Positions 53,601 to 63,933 of a DNA stretch of 64,000 nucleotides are shown here, one piece after another (within the stretch, counting starts at the first letter, position 1; every line of letters begins with the position of its first letter). The position numbers and the translations under genes were made by a program. The notes under the pieces were generated by a model. The model saw only the letters and a list, made by a program, of their open reading frames with translations, made no database searches and was not told where the DNA came from. The DNA is from Doris montereyensis (Eukaryota; Mollusca; Gastropoda; Nudibranchia; Dorididae): NCBI GenBank assembly GCA_037039925.1, contig JAXRKP010000990.1:2501-66500 (forward strand), given 5' to 3'.

Positions 53601-54978
53601 ATTTAAAGTAATTCTTTCGCATTGTCTCAAAGCAAATACATTTTGTTTTATGTCAGTGATAATGAAGAAGATGTATACTTACGAAGATATTTAAAACATT
53701 TATTTTGTTCTGTTGAAAGAGTCGCCGTTAGTGATGCTCTCCGTTGCAGTAGTTGCACTACTCATTGAGCTGTTGGGACTGCTGGCCTCTGCCATTTTGC
53801 CTGCACTGGGCTGGATTAAAAGTGATCAGCCAGATCTCTCCACCGGCACACGTAACGGTCAAAATATATTACAAGACGAAAAAGATAAAGAATTTATCTT
53901 TACGGGGCTACAACTCCAAAAATTCTATGTCCACTCCGGATGATGACAAATTCAAAAGACTTCACTTGACCGAAAAGACTTTTTTTTCAATAACCTCGGC
54001 CTGGTATAGTTGGTCAATTTCTCGCCTTTCCATTGGTCCTACTATTTACCAATCCAATCTTTCCTGGTGAAGAGCTATCTGTCTAAAGCAACCCACGCCC
54101 AGATTTCTTAAGATTTATTATCGGAGCCGCAGGGTTTAGCGAGAAAGACTACGTCATCTTTAACCAATGTAAAATATATTTCTTTTAACATTTAACGACC
54201 AAACACAATATTCACAAAGATGAGAAAATACTGAATATGAGCATATAACATTTATTAACATAGAGCTTTTAGTTATGTTTGTTATAATGGACCAAAATTA
54301 CACTTATCTGCTTCCCTGTGCTGTTTTCAACTGTTCGCAGGAGTGACTTTGTGGTACCTACAATCATTGACATTGCCTTTCTTGATAGTTTGAAAGCCAT
54401 TTTTAACCGAAAAGAAACCTCCAGTCCATGAATTTTGGATTAAGCATTTTCGAGTATATCTACTTTCACAACAGACCAACAAGCTTAAAACTGATTCCAT
54501 TCAGTTCAAAATGGAAAGTCAATTTAATTAACAATTTTAAAACTGAGTTGGTTTAACGTGTTCCCTAGTTAATATCTAAAATCTGAAATGCCAAAAAGGA
54601 GCAAATTACAGCAGTTTAAATAATTAGCTATAGCTTCTTATCTCTTGTCACCTTCGGCTGTGCTTCACCACCACCTGAAGTCCTGCACTTTGTCAAATAA
54701 ACTGAAGGAAGCGAGCAAAAACAATATCAGCTCAGCTGCATTTTTCTTAAGACTTATCTGAACTTGTAAAATCAACAAAATAGGAAAAATTAAAAGAAGC
54801 CAAAAACACAAGTACAGAAAAATAAACTTACCCTGCTGTACAATAAGCCACACATGAGAGAGCCAACCAGATATCCAATTGACCCGACAGTGAAGAAGAC
54901 CGATCCTTTCTCCACGCCAGTGTTAGTTATTATTTGCAGGTCCAAAAAGGTAGGACCCAGTTGACCCACACCAATTCC
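43583..54978 (-). CDS. MFSD4B-like: MFS transporter, MFSD4 / sodium-dependent glucose transporter 1-like (N-terminus missing)
   Basis: Multi-pass membrane transporter of the major facilitator superfamily; relatives include MFSD4A and MFSD4B (NaGLT1), the latter described as a sodium-coupled glucose carrier. Substrate here is inference. Three minus-strand exons join in phase: 54832-54978 (GQLGPTFLDLQI, IGYLVGSLMCGLLYSR), 46988-47126 (LKPYLLMLFTTLAFGIAIG, RFLTGYFGGAVDT) and 43583-44641 (AGNTLHIELWGTKGEG, EDTFASFLMTFLVKEY, ISSAILVSSSLGTMVNPLIL). VDTAGNTLH...WG across the second splice and GLSWTEAEFI match the family well. About 448 codons are seen; the first coding exon was not found up to 64 kb. 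Two homopolymer deletions break the last exon (near 44399 and 43761); correcting both restores phase. Confidence 0.88.
44700..45004. other. Transporter intron, no element seen
   Basis: Unique-looking AT-rich intron sequence. Confidence 0.4.
45005..45115 (-). mobile_element. Truncated family D repeat
   Basis: Minus-strand tRNA-like head (GGTAGTCCAGAGGCTAGG, CTTCTCAACCGAAAGG, ATGGGTTAGAGCC) followed by CGATTTTT; the body is missing. Confidence 0.65.
45774..46180. mobile_element. MITE-like inverted repeat in a transporter intron
   Basis: The left arm (AACCGTGAAAGTCGCAAACC, ...TCGTCTAGTTAGGATT, ...GGCACAAGAACCAATAGAAA) is found inverted at 46030-46180. The terminal motif also occurs a third time internally at about 46001-46023. 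No coding. Typical of a small non-autonomous DNA transposon; superfamily unknown. Confidence 0.65.
46259..46612. repeat. Purine-rich CAGA/GAGA tract, duplicated about 180 bp
   Basis: GACAGACAGACACAGACAGA with GAGA runs, followed by GGGAGAAAAGTTGAAAAAGG, appears twice in succession (46259-46440, 46450-46612). Confidence 0.85.
46988..47126 (-). CDS. MFSD4B-like: Transporter exon (membrane helices 3-4)
   Basis: Acceptor TCTTTTACAG, then LKPYLLMLFTTLAFGIAIG, PLCSIYEVMIFNRFLTGYF and GGAVDT plus one base before GTAATA. 139 nt, intact. Confidence 0.9.
48082..48427 (+). mobile_element. SINE, family B, full length
   Basis: Head TGTAGTGAAACCGTAGTGTT with B-box-like TTTGGTTCAAACCC, body GGTCAGGTGTGAATGAGT and AGCCTAACAGGCTG, tail ATAAATGATGTAGTCGG and GCCATCTTTAACTG. 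Lies in the long transporter intron. Confidence 0.82.
48428..49937. other. Transporter intron, no gene seen
   Basis: AT-rich with a microsatellite-free composition; no coding signal on either strand. Confidence 0.45.
49938..53236 (-). pseudogene. Unidentified multi-exon protein unit nested in the transporter intron
   Basis: I do not recognise the family. Minus-strand pieces, in order: GQSRIQVTGQHFIKTGRGRP (AT-hook-like RGRP) and KILLQLYCLKSESNASWDM with a GTAAGG donor (53090-53236); after TTTTGCAG, VTSWFCKLFPDNAVNM and RVPSLVSRWKDQAKLAV, then LSEALSRLGLTENILPS (52382-52766); a Lys/Glu-rich coiled-coil-like stretch (KARKKSAELEVSLNAKSIS); MTSVHGLYMALMGEGNVAAQ (51582-51821); HYLERHIVLDNKLFFSLGHT (51397-51690); ALFHKYPTGPYWQLMKDD (50546-50887); GGLSCTKEERDGL and a stop (49938-50138). 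Frameshifts separate most pieces. Its long modular composition and nesting suggest a mobile or domesticated mobile element, but no catalytic motif is clear. It could also be a host gene with assembly errors. Confidence 0.45.
53237..54831. other. Transporter intron, no gene seen
   Basis: Open frames near 53.7-54.1 kb (plus) have a hydrophobic start but no recognisable domain, splice support or start context; not called. Confidence 0.45.
54832..54978 (-). CDS. MFSD4B-like: Transporter exon (second or first conserved exon)
   Basis: Acceptor TATCCTCAG, then GIGVGQLGPTFLDLQ, TGVEKGSVFFTVGSIGYLVG and CGLLYSR before GTAAGT. 147 nt, phase 0 at both ends, no disruption. Covers the end of membrane helix 1 and helix 2. 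Confidence 0.9.
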
Positions 54979-55611
54979 CTGAGGATAAAAAGAGTATCAT
55001 TATCTTAAAGAAAGAAAAGTTGGAATTAAATTAAAATGAAATCATTACACCCCATTAGTAGTAGTATCAAAGAAAATTAAATCGGGCCTTCTAAAGTCTT
55101 CAACTCATATCACCGGCCTGCTTACCTTGACATTGAGTTAAATACTATTAGTATATCTAGAAGATAGACTAGATTTAGATATATTTATACAATCTGGATC
55201 TAGATTTTGGGACCTAGAAACTGCATCCAGATACAGATCCTGGAACTAAATTATGAAATATTTTTGTTTTTGATTCATGATAAGGGGAGTAATAATACAA
55301 ATTTTGACCTTTATTGAACTATTTTGTACCTTAGAGCAAGGTCGAGAATTTCCATCGCCGATATCCCAATAAAAGTCAAAATTTGCCTAATAACCCACAT
55401 GTCTATAAGAAAAAATTTTTAAACTAAGTTCCCATTAGAATTAACACTAATATTATTCAAATAAAGCAGAAAATGTTCATAGAAATGACTTTGTTAATAA
55501 AAACAAAGTACAAAGCAGAACACAATACAACTGCAAAATGATGATTACAAGATATAATTCAGATGCTGCTCAATAAAAAGGCTTTGATCTGTTTCATTGA
55601 AATTTAACCTG
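54979..55611. other. Flank or intron upstream of the transporter exons
   Basis: No N-terminal transporter exon found. TCTAGAT-rich patches at 55.15-55.21 kb only. Confidence 0.4.
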
Positions 55612-55735
55612 TCCACCATGTGTGATGATCTCAGAGTGGATTAAGAGAAAACAGCAAAATGAAAGGTAAGCGCAAGAGTGACAGGAACGAAGCAGGACTT
55701 ACCAGCATCACCCATCAACCGTCTAATAGTGAAAA
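55612..55735 (-). mobile_element. Partial SINE-like repeat, family E
   Basis: CCACCATGTGTGATGATCTC, then AGAGAAAACAGCAAAATGAA and CAGGACTTACCAGCATCACC. Same order as 58.96 and 60.09 kb and as the 77-bp satellite unit. Orientation inferred from the 6.2 kb copy. Confidence 0.55.
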
Positions 55736-56279
55736 GCACACATAAAAATTAGTTTTTAAAAATAAAAATGCCATCATCCTAAAAAAATCAAGCATTGAGT
55801 TGGATAAAAAATTGTTTTAATTGCTATTGAACATCAATTAGATTTACAAAAAATAACTTATGTTAAAGCCATGTATTCCTATAAATAATTCATATTTATT
55901 TTAGAGCCCTGATACTGCATAGCTTGTTGGCTGTGTTTGTTGGCATATATCATTCTTTAGCAAGTCTATTTGCAGCATTAGTATTAGTGTAACCATGAAA
56001 TGTTCCAGTGGTCTGAGACCCTCCCCAGAGTCATAGCAATGCAGTAAGTAAGGATGCGGCCACATGCCTAGCTACTAGCTCACTAAATAGCGAGCAGTGA
56101 GCATTAAAGCTCGGGTGTCCACACCACTAGCCGCATTTTCAAGCTACTAGCTCGCTACTAGCTAGACCTTGGCTCGTGGTGTGGACAGCCAAGCGAATAA
56201 AAGCGGGCTTAGGCGTTCGCCTGTGGCTCACTCTCTCGATCGAGTGTTATTTTGGTAGTGAATAGATCTAGTTATCAAG

Positions 56280-56590
56280 ATGGATGCTAGAAAAGGCATT
56301 CTTTTGACTGACGTTTTATAATTGTCCCCTTACCTACGGCAATGCATTCTTTTTAGTGATAATAGAGAACATTGGGTTCATCCTATCAATATCCAAAGAA
56401 AAACCTACGGAGAATTTCATCACCTGATGCCTCAACTCAAACAAGACTGTGACAGATTTCAATCATACTTTCAAATGCTTCCAAGTACATTCTCGGCAAT
56501 TCTTGCTTTTGTTGAAGCTGACCTAACTAAACAACATTCTGGTTACAGACAACCTATATCTGCTGAGGAGCTTTTAGCACTGACGTTGCA
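56280..56590 (+). pseudogene. HARBI1-type transposase, exon 1
   Basis: ATG at 56280 (MDARKGILLTDVL), an in-frame TAA at 56319-56321, then SPYLRQC, EHWVHPINIQRKTYGEFHH, RFQSYFQMLPSTFSAIL, LTKQHSGYRQPISAEELLAL. It ends at TTGCA|GTAAGT, a strong donor. This is the N-terminal helix-turn-helix-containing region of PIF/Harbinger transposases. One nonsense codon only. Confidence 0.85.
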
Positions 56591-56921
56591 GTAAGTTGGT
56601 GTTTATCTTGTAATTAGTTGTGTGTACGGTGGTTGTGATTTGGTGGTGGTTGTGTGGGGAAAATGCATGATCTTTCTCAATTGTCAATATCTAGCCAGGG
56701 ACAAGGTAATATTTATGCACTAAATTGATTGGATATAATGCTCGACAACTTCCATTTCAATTCATTTTCAACACAGAAAAGTCATTATTTAACAATTAAG
56801 AAACACTTGATGTGATTTGAATAATAACAGTCGAACTTTTATTTTTTGAAAACAACAAAACATAATAAAACCCATACACTGAACGGTGGAAATTGGAACA
56901 GATAAAGAAAGAAACAAAACA

Positions 56922-57580
56922 TTACACACTTTCATAACTGCGATAACAATCACTGCTGTCATAAGAAACATCTCTTGAAGTTGAAGTGGTTGTACAGTGT
57001 GGGCCTGTGTCTTGTTGCAGCTGCTGGAAAACAGAGTCCCCAACAATTTTATTTATCTGTGTAACAAGGAACGGATCTCTCAGTTTTCTCAAGTTACAGG
57101 CAATAGATGAACAATATCTGTCCCATTCGTCTTTTACTTCTTTTGGCTCTTTCAAAGATTTTTTTAGACTCTTAATTTTTTTTCGAGAGCCAAAAAGTCC
57201 TCTGCCATACATGCTTTTTTTGTTTTGGGTTGGTGTGCCCATGTTTGACACATGGGACAAGCCACAGCAGAAGATGACGTTGATGCTTCCTGTTGTGTCA
57301 TTGAAATCTGTCGGATTTCCTCATCACTCTCAACTGAGGAAATCACCGACACAGCTATTTCATTTTCATCATGGTAAGTACCACTGAGGTCCCTGCCAAC
57401 AATCTGGTCCTTCATGAAGAGCAAAGCCTTGTAAAATGGCCACCGCACAAACTCTTCGCTGAGTTGGAACGCTAGCTGACCACTTTTGTTTTTGGCAGCT
57501 TGCTGGTCACTTCCTCATCTTATCCTTCAGACTTTTCAACTTTTGCTTGCACGTCTCCTCTGTTTTTTAGCAAAGAAAAC
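56922..57580 (-). pseudogene. MADF-BESS protein, terminal exon, inside the transposase intron
   Basis: After a possible CAG acceptor near 57581 the minus strand reads EETCKQKLKSLKDKMRK, then (shifted) AAKNKSGQLAFQLSEEFVRW and PFYKALLFMKDQI, the second half of a MADF (Myb/SANT-like) domain. An acidic linker (ISSVESDEEIRQIS) follows. After another shift at an A8 run comes DEWDRYCSSIACNLRKLRDP and VTQINKIVGDSVFQQLQQ, a BESS motif. AATAAA at 56838-56843 (minus) lies 80 nt beyond the stop. Such proteins act as the DNA-binding partner of Harbinger transposases. The first MADF half must be in an upstream exon not found. Confidence 0.8.
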
Positions 57581-57662
57581 CAAAGCAATTAGAAAAGAAA
57601 ATTATTTTATTCACATGATTTATATTATTTGATTTAATGTGCAATCTTCATCTTTTTCACAG

Positions 57663-58495
57663 GTATTTATCAACAGGGATGTCTTTAGGTCATTAGCACA
57701 TTCTTATCGGATGGGAAAGAGCACAGTGTCAAAGATCGTTGAAGAAACTGTTACAGTTTTGTGGGCAAATCTCAGCCCACTGTTTGTTAAAGAGCCCACG
57801 AAAGATTCATACATGGACATCACCGATAAATACTTGAACATCTATAACTTTCCCAAAGTAATAGGTGCTATTGATGGAAAACACATCCGTATCGAGGCAC
57901 CTGTGAATGCAGGATCAAATTACTTCAACTACAAGCATTATTTTTCCATTGTTCTCCAGGGTGTTGCAGATCCAGATCTAAGATTTATTTCAGTAGAAGT
58001 CGGAGCGTATGGAAAAGAAAGTGCTGGTGGAATATTTTCAAGATCAAGATAAAATCCCACCTAGACTCAAACACCGTTGAAATCCCACCAGACGTCCCGT
58101 TTGCAGAATTCAAGCACCCGTCTTCCCTATTTTCTCATAGGAGATGCAGCTTATCCTTTGAAAATTTACCTCATACTCATAACTCCCATAAATTCAAATC
58201 TAACACATGATCGGAAGATTTATAATTATGTCTGTCAAGAGCCAGGCGTTGTGTCGAGTGTGCATTTGGGGTTCTAGCAGCAAAATGGCGAGTATTGAAG
58301 ACAACCATATCGACACAAGTTGATACTGCTGTCAAGATAGTCCTTGCTACTGTTGCATTGCATAATGCAATCATTGAATTGGAAGGTCTGAGAAGAACAG
58401 AATCAGAGCATGAAGGATGGGATGACACATTAATCCGATATGCTAATACTAATAGGCGGATGGGATGCTATCAAGGTCGACCTGACGACATGTGA
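57663..58495 (+). pseudogene. HARBI1-type transposase, exon 2 (catalytic)
   Basis: After TCTTTTTCACAG, joins exon 1 as TLQ-YLSTG. One G seems missing in ACAGGG before DVFRSLAHSYRMGKSTVSKI. Then IGAIDGKHIRIEAP (first catalytic Asp), FNYKHYFSIVLQGVADPDL, FISVEVGAYGKES (Glu where the second catalytic Asp usually is), a shift, LPYFLIGDAAYPLK, another shift, RARRCVECAFGVLAAKWRVL (third acidic residue) and a stop at 58493. At least three frameshifts plus a changed catalytic residue, so it is dead. Confidence 0.9.
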
Positions 58496-58500
58496 CATGG

Positions 58501-58958
58501 GTGAGAGAGCAACTCGTACAATATTTTGTTGGTCCTGGTACTGTGAGTTGGCAAGACAATTACGCTTAAACCTGTGCTCTGAAAATGACTCATATTGTCA
58601 TTTTACATTGTAACTTCAAATACAGTTTGTTTGACATGTATCAAAATAAAGATGTTTCACATGATGAAGATAATGTTTCACATATATCAATATGAAGATG
58701 TTTCACACTGTGCATGTTAAAAATCCCTTGAAAGAGGGAAAGGAGGTCAAATGGAGCCAACTTTGTAAACTCTGTTTGCACTCTGACTTGTTGTCACCTG
58801 TCTTTATAAACGTTCATACCGCATCAATCATTGCATTATTTTCATCAAGTCGTTATTGCAGTCTTTTCATTCTGTCTTACTATTCCGACATTAAACATCA
58901 CTTCTGTTCTTATAATCATTTGAACATTCATTATTACCGCAAGATGAATTTGTTTCAT
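58501..58958. other. No gene seen
   Basis: Right flank of the Harbinger remnant. GATGTTTCACA-type sequence is repeated two or three times at 58.65-58.71 kb. Confidence 0.45.
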
Positions 58959-59090
58959 TGCAATTCACCTGGTCCATCATATGCAGTGGTCTCAGGGTGG
59001 ATAAAGGGGAAACAGCAAGATGAAAAGGAAGACGTAAAGGAGTGGAATGAAAAAGGTGGGACTTACCAGTTACCACCAACACATAATAAT
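58959..59090 (-). mobile_element. Partial SINE-like repeat, family E
   Basis: CATCATATGCAGTGGTCTCA, GGGGAAACAGCAAGATGAAA and GGTGGGACTTACCAGTTACC, in family order. Confidence 0.55.
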
Positions 59091-59142
59091 GATGAAGTCG
59101 ATGAAGATGGGGAAAGAGGATATTTCCTCAAAAATATATAAT

Positions 59143-59171
59143 CCCCCTCCCCCTCCCCCCCCCCCCCCTCC
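59143..59171. repeat. Poly(C) tract
   Basis: CCCCCTCCCCCTCCC with a 13-base C run; the opposite strand is a G tract. Confidence 0.9.
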
Positions 59172-60084
59172 CTTCCTCTTAAAAGCGACAACATAAACAA
59201 CAATTCATAAGCCCACACATTCGAAAGAAAAAATCATACACAAGGATAAACATAAAAAAAAAATCAAACAAAAAACCCAAACAAAAATAATTATGACATT
59301 CATTAAGACATAAAGGACAAAAATTTAATCTTCACAGAAGGAAATAGAAAATGCCAGGACAGGGCAGCCTGGAGAAAAATCTTTTCCGTCATCTAAACCC
59401 ATACACTGGAAGATGAAATGGGAACTGATAAAGGAAGAAAGAAAGACATTAAGACATACAAACCCTCTCTTTAAAATCTGAATAAAAATCTTTCACCTCT
59501 TTGCATCCACCTTACAAACATAAAACATGCGTACACACACACAAACAAACACACACACAGAACAAACATTCAACAAATATCAAAATAAATAATAGGGTTC
59601 TCAAAGATGGTTATAGGGCTTTATTTCTTTACCATAAACTGGACATTATGGGTAAGGTATCATATTTGTGTATACAGGTATACAGGAAACAAAAAAATGT
59701 TTGTTTTTCTTTTCCCTTACAACACATCTCATAAAGATAAACAATGTAAGAAACTTAATCTTAAGTTTTATTCCACAGGCAGTGTGGGTTGCTTTTAACA
59801 GATAGATGAAAACTGTGACATGCGTAGACACTTTGAATTGGTTTTTACACTAAGAACATTACACTTAACTCCTCAATATCATTTGAGATAAAGTTTTTGT
59901 AAACATGAATCAACAAAAGACAAGATTCTTAGTGAACTATAAGTCTTAATAATGTAAAATAACTAGAAGCCTCATGTGCCAAATAAACGCATTGCTAAAG
60001 CATACACAGGAAAATTTTGGTATTTTTTAAGTGTGACTTACTCTCTTAAGAAAACAAAGTAAGGTTTTTGTTTGATTCATTGGT
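59172..60084. other. No gene seen
   Basis: AT-rich with A-runs and a short ACAC run near 59.54 kb. No supported coding region. Confidence 0.45.
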
Positions 60085-60215
60085 TTATACCCCAGATCAC
60101 CATATGCAGTGATCTCAGGTGAATTAAAAGGGAACAGCAGATGAAACCAGGTGAAAGAGTGAAAGGAAAGAAGTAGGGATCACCAGAAGCTCTCGCCAAT
60201 CGGAGAATAGTCCCA
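60085..60215 (-). mobile_element. Partial SINE-like repeat, family E
   Basis: ATCACCATATGCAGTGATCT, GGGAACAGCAGATGAAACC and AGTAGGGATCACCAGAAGC match the other family E copies. Confidence 0.55.
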
Positions 60216-62025
60216 AACAAGTGAAAAATTTGGAATCGCACAGAGATATCTTTTTTCATAAAAAGCAGGTTTCAGAAAACCTTAAAACAGTAAGTTACAC
60301 TTTTGAATGATATCTTTCACATACAACCACGTTCTACTATTTAGTCATAATTTTGTATTTACTCATGTCAAATGAAGTGTAATACATATTCATACTATAA
60401 CAAAAAAAGGATAGGTTGGTTTTAAACAATTGTTTTTGTCTTATTCAAAAAAGATAGTCTTACAAGATATAGTAAGAGAGCATTGACCTAAACTAAATTT
60501 GTGCAATCTCTTACACTGAGTTGAATGACCTTGAATGAATGTGCTATTACAGTCATTTCATGCACAGAAAAGATGTGCTGATACACACAAAATAATAGGA
60601 AAGTAAAATATGAAAACTAAAGAAATGCGAACATCAAGCATTCAATGGGGAAGAGTGGTACTAGGACTGTAACAGTAATATTATAAGTGTCCACATACAA
60701 GAAATATCAAAAGGAGGAAATTGGTGATAGAAGTAACAAATTGTTCACAGACCATTCATCAACCGCTCAAACAGAGGATGAAGAACAACTGGTGCCATCT
60801 TCCAACCAAAAGTAATGAAGAGGATAAGAATTTAAACGTGTTTGGGACAAGTAACCTATTTGATAAATTGAAACTAAGATGCATTTCTTGTACATAAATT
60901 GCACGCTTTTCCTGTACAAATATTTTGGACATCTTCTTCTATCATGTCAGAGAAAAATCTCTAGTTGTCCTGTGTACATATAATATATATTTATGCATGT
61001 GTGAGAAACAATCTTCTTCTCTTAAGAAGTATGAGATTTTAAAAATAATAACTAAAAAAAAAGAAGTGTTGATAACAATGTTGATCTCTTTGAAAGAAAT
61101 GCTCTATGTTAAGATGGTGTCATACTCTGTCTTGGAGTATAAAAGAATATACCAACAAAGTAGAATGCACTATATGGTGAAAATAAAGACATAATCCCAT
61201 ACTACGGGTGCTTATTTTGACTCAAGCATTAATTCTTAATATTAATAGAGAGGAGGCAACCTGGTTTTTCAAATATATCATAAAATGTACACCTTGTCTA
61301 TCATGCAACCATCACAAGCTGTGTTCCCTCTAATTTTTTCAATTTCTAGTCTGACTGTATTCCTACATTTTTTATGTTGTGCAGTTTGAAAGTGGGAAAA
61401 TGAATATATTTTTATTTTATTTTGTATTTGCTGTTACTGTTCATTGTTGTGCGCAGACATTTCTCCAACTTGCACACACCTTTTCTCACTGGTGTGCATG
61501 CCCACACATGCGCACAACTTAGAGGGAACTTTTGATCACAAGATAAGCCGCCTGGCATATCACATGATAATGAAAAGATTATATTCAGCATTTCATGTAA
61601 TCGTTATAGGAGGCAGGTGCTAAGTATTGACTGAAGACATAATTACTTGACATGATATATTATAATTATATCTAATATGGGTGAAGACAATTGTCATCAG
61701 AAACTAGATGCATCAGAAAAAGTTTAGTATTAACCTTTGATTAAATGTAGTCCTTAGTGATAGCAGTTTTATAACTAGATCGTTGAATGGCTATTGAATA
61801 TTTAGTTGTGTTAAATCTGATATATAATTAGTATACTTTCCTGACATACAAGGATACACAATGTAATGGAATAATGTGATATAACTAAAGAATGGTCCAA
61901 GTTTTAATCTAACTTTTGCATATAACAAATAACAAAATAAAAATAACAACTCTTTGTTATACAGATATTGCGAGTCTCATTATAAATAAAAAAACTAAAA
62001 CACTGCCAGCAACAAAAAGAAACAA
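60216..62025. other. No gene seen
   Basis: AT-rich, no repeat family recognised, no coding signal with splice support. Confidence 0.45.
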
Positions 62026-62268
62026 CTAATTTAAAACAATTTCTAAAAAACTGTTCATGCATTCATAGGAAAATGGAGAAAGAGGTTTTAAGATGAAGTT
62101 TGCAAGCTTTGAATCTTCTGACTCATGTCGCCATTCTCCAATATCAATATCACAACCCTCTGGCCATTCTGTGATTAAGTAGATTTACCATCTTCCACAA
62201 CCTCTTCTGCTTGGGGCGGGTTTTGCGTTATCAGCGGCAGGTTGGGTGTTTGAAGGACTTGATGTAAC
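62026..62268 (-). CDS. Possible terminal exon of an unidentified minus-strand gene
   Basis: An acceptor-like CATTCTTACAG ends at 62269. One frame reads VTSSPSNTQPAADNAKPAPS, hits a TAA, then stays open through LITEWPEGCDIDIGEW, RHESEDSKLANFILKPLSPF to a TAG at 62026. Another frame ends earlier with LPLITQNPPQAEEVVEDGKS and a stop. Either could be a real C terminus; the long second half and base composition favour coding. The rest of the gene would lie to the right. No homology recognised. Confidence 0.3.
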
Positions 62269-62813
62269 CTGTAAGAATGTATAGAATGTTAAGCAAACGT
62301 TAGATTGATATGAAGCAAACGTTAAACTAAAGTTTCTTCGAGGCTGTTTTAGCACAAAGCTCTATTATAGTGTGATGTGGAAGGAAAAAGTGTTACAGTG
62401 GTCCCTACTAATTGCAGTCTTGGATATAACAGAAACTCGGCTATAGCAGGCACTCAATAAATCCCCAGGTCCCATGCTTTTAAATTACATAGAAAGAAAC
62501 TCCTTTATAGCATGCATTTGAACAATTAGGCTCGGCGATTACAGTGGTCTATTACTGTATTAGCTGTCAAAACTGAAAAAAATCAACATAAAACAAAACA
62601 ATAAAACACAAAACAATCGACACAAAAACACAAAAGGCCCAACAAGCTAAATACTATGTGTAAAATAAGCCTATATGTATACAGTGTACATATACACAAC
62701 TGGTATTATTATGCCTACTCTTAGCATTGCAGTACATGTAGACCATGTGTGCAGGGGAGAGAGACAGCAGTCTATTGTAACCTATCAATTGATGACCCAC
62801 TTAGCATAACCCT

Positions 62814-62990
62814 ACGTAGTAGTCTCAGTTGGTAGCCCACTTTCTTTTCATGGTGAAGGGATGGGTGCCGATGCAGAGGTTGCGGGTTCGATCCCCAGGG
62901 TTTATTTCTGTCTATTCCTTGTATTTGTCTTGTCCTTGTTCCTATGGGGCTTTCATATTATCTAATGTCATTTCCTTCCCTGTAGATAAT
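62814..62990 (+). mobile_element. tRNA-headed SINE, family C
   Basis: GTCTCAGTTGGTAGCCC and GCGGGTTCGATCCCCAGG are A- and B-box-like. The body TTCCTTGTATTTGTCTTGTC, TTCCTATGGGGCTTTCATAT matches 33.4 kb. Confidence 0.8.
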
Positions 62991-63063
62991 ACATAGCCTC
63001 CTCAACAGGATGATATCAAATCTGTTGCCAGTTTCAGTCCTCAGCTGATGCCGATACACTAAA

Positions 63064-63366
63064 ACAAAGTTCCTTCAAGTTCAAGGCCGTTACGGCCCAT
63101 AGAGCTATAGAAACTTATCCTGGTTTCAATAGCATGAAGCGGAACGGATGATGATGATCACATCCTGGACAGGCAGCTAGTCTGCCGCAGTTTTTACTCC
63201 AAAGCTAGTGCTTGTACCCATTTGCACTTAAGTTGATTGGGAAAATGTGTGTTCAGCATCTCTCCAAGGAACACAATGTCTGACTTAGCTTTGCTATGAT
63301 TCAAACCCAGGTCCTCACTATCCCCAGCCTGGCAGTCTGACCATTCGACCAATGACACCACTAGCG
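63064..63366 (-). mobile_element. SINE, family A, full length
   Basis: Minus-strand head TGGTGTCATTGGTCGAATGG with B-box-like GGGTTTGAATC, full body and tail (AAGTTCCTTCAAG). Confidence 0.82.
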
Positions 63367-63419
63367 GATGCTGGTACCAATTTGCACTTGGGTTGAGTGG
63401 GGAATCGCATTTCAAGTCA

Positions 63420-63835
63420 GAGACTACCCAAGGTCCGACACAAGAATGTGGTGTGGGTACCCAAAAAAGTAGGGTGGTTTAAAATGCAAAGGCACCGGCT
63501 TGCTTTCGCAGTTTTATAACTTACTTATTTTTATTTCATTCTAGATCTGAACCTTCCATTCTCGCGCCTATATATTCTTCACATCCCCTTCTACTTACGT
63601 TTCTTATCATCACTGTCTTTTTCTTTCTTTCTTTCTCCTTTCTGTTTTTCTTCTGATTTGACATTGTGTGATGCCTGAGGTAGTGCTTAGATCTAGATCT
63701 AGATTCTAGATATTTCTCGTTTGTTGTCTGACGAAGGGTTATACCCGAAATGCCACGTGTTTGTTCTGTCTTTATTAGTGGTCACTTATTGTCATATTTC
63801 GCCTTTGACTTCACTCCACTGTGGCTCCTACGTAT
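63420..63835 (+). mobile_element. Hammerhead-bearing dispersed element
   Basis: TCATTCTAGATCTGAACCTT, a CTTTCTTTCTT-rich stretch, GATGCCTGAGGTAGTGCTTA, TAGATCTAGATTCTAGATA, the hammerhead-like core and CCACTGTGGCTCC. Same layout as 42.93-43.47 kb; best preserved single copy. The left border is approximate. Confidence 0.7.
63721..63762 (+). ncRNA. Hammerhead-ribozyme-like motif, copy D
   Basis: CTGACGA, stem AGGGTTATACCC and GAAA are all intact, followed by TGCCACG instead of CGTCACG. The core is the best in the window but the cleavage-site side is changed, so activity is doubtful. Confidence 0.58.
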
Positions 63836-63933
63836 TATTTATGTTTAAATAATGTGTACTGATCATTCAACATGTGTCATAGTAACAAAGAGTGGATTTT
63901 CTTCAAAATCCCAAGCATAGTCCATATTTCTTC

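Larger units (their letters stand above)
56105..58500. mobile_element. Decayed PIF/Harbinger transposon
   Basis: Contains both proteins expected of PIF/Harbinger elements: a HARBI1-type transposase (plus) and a MADF-BESS protein (minus). Left of the transposase an 11-bp inverted pair GTCCACACCAC / GTGGTGTGGAC (about 56119 and 56174) and CTAGCTCGCTA motifs may be subterminal sites. Terminal repeats and TWA target duplications were not identified, so the borders are approximate. Confidence 0.75.

Noticed and set aside
53713..54070. Plus-strand frames with a hydrophobic N-terminus
   Set aside because: Two overlapping frames of equal quality, no domain, no conserved motif; probably chance.
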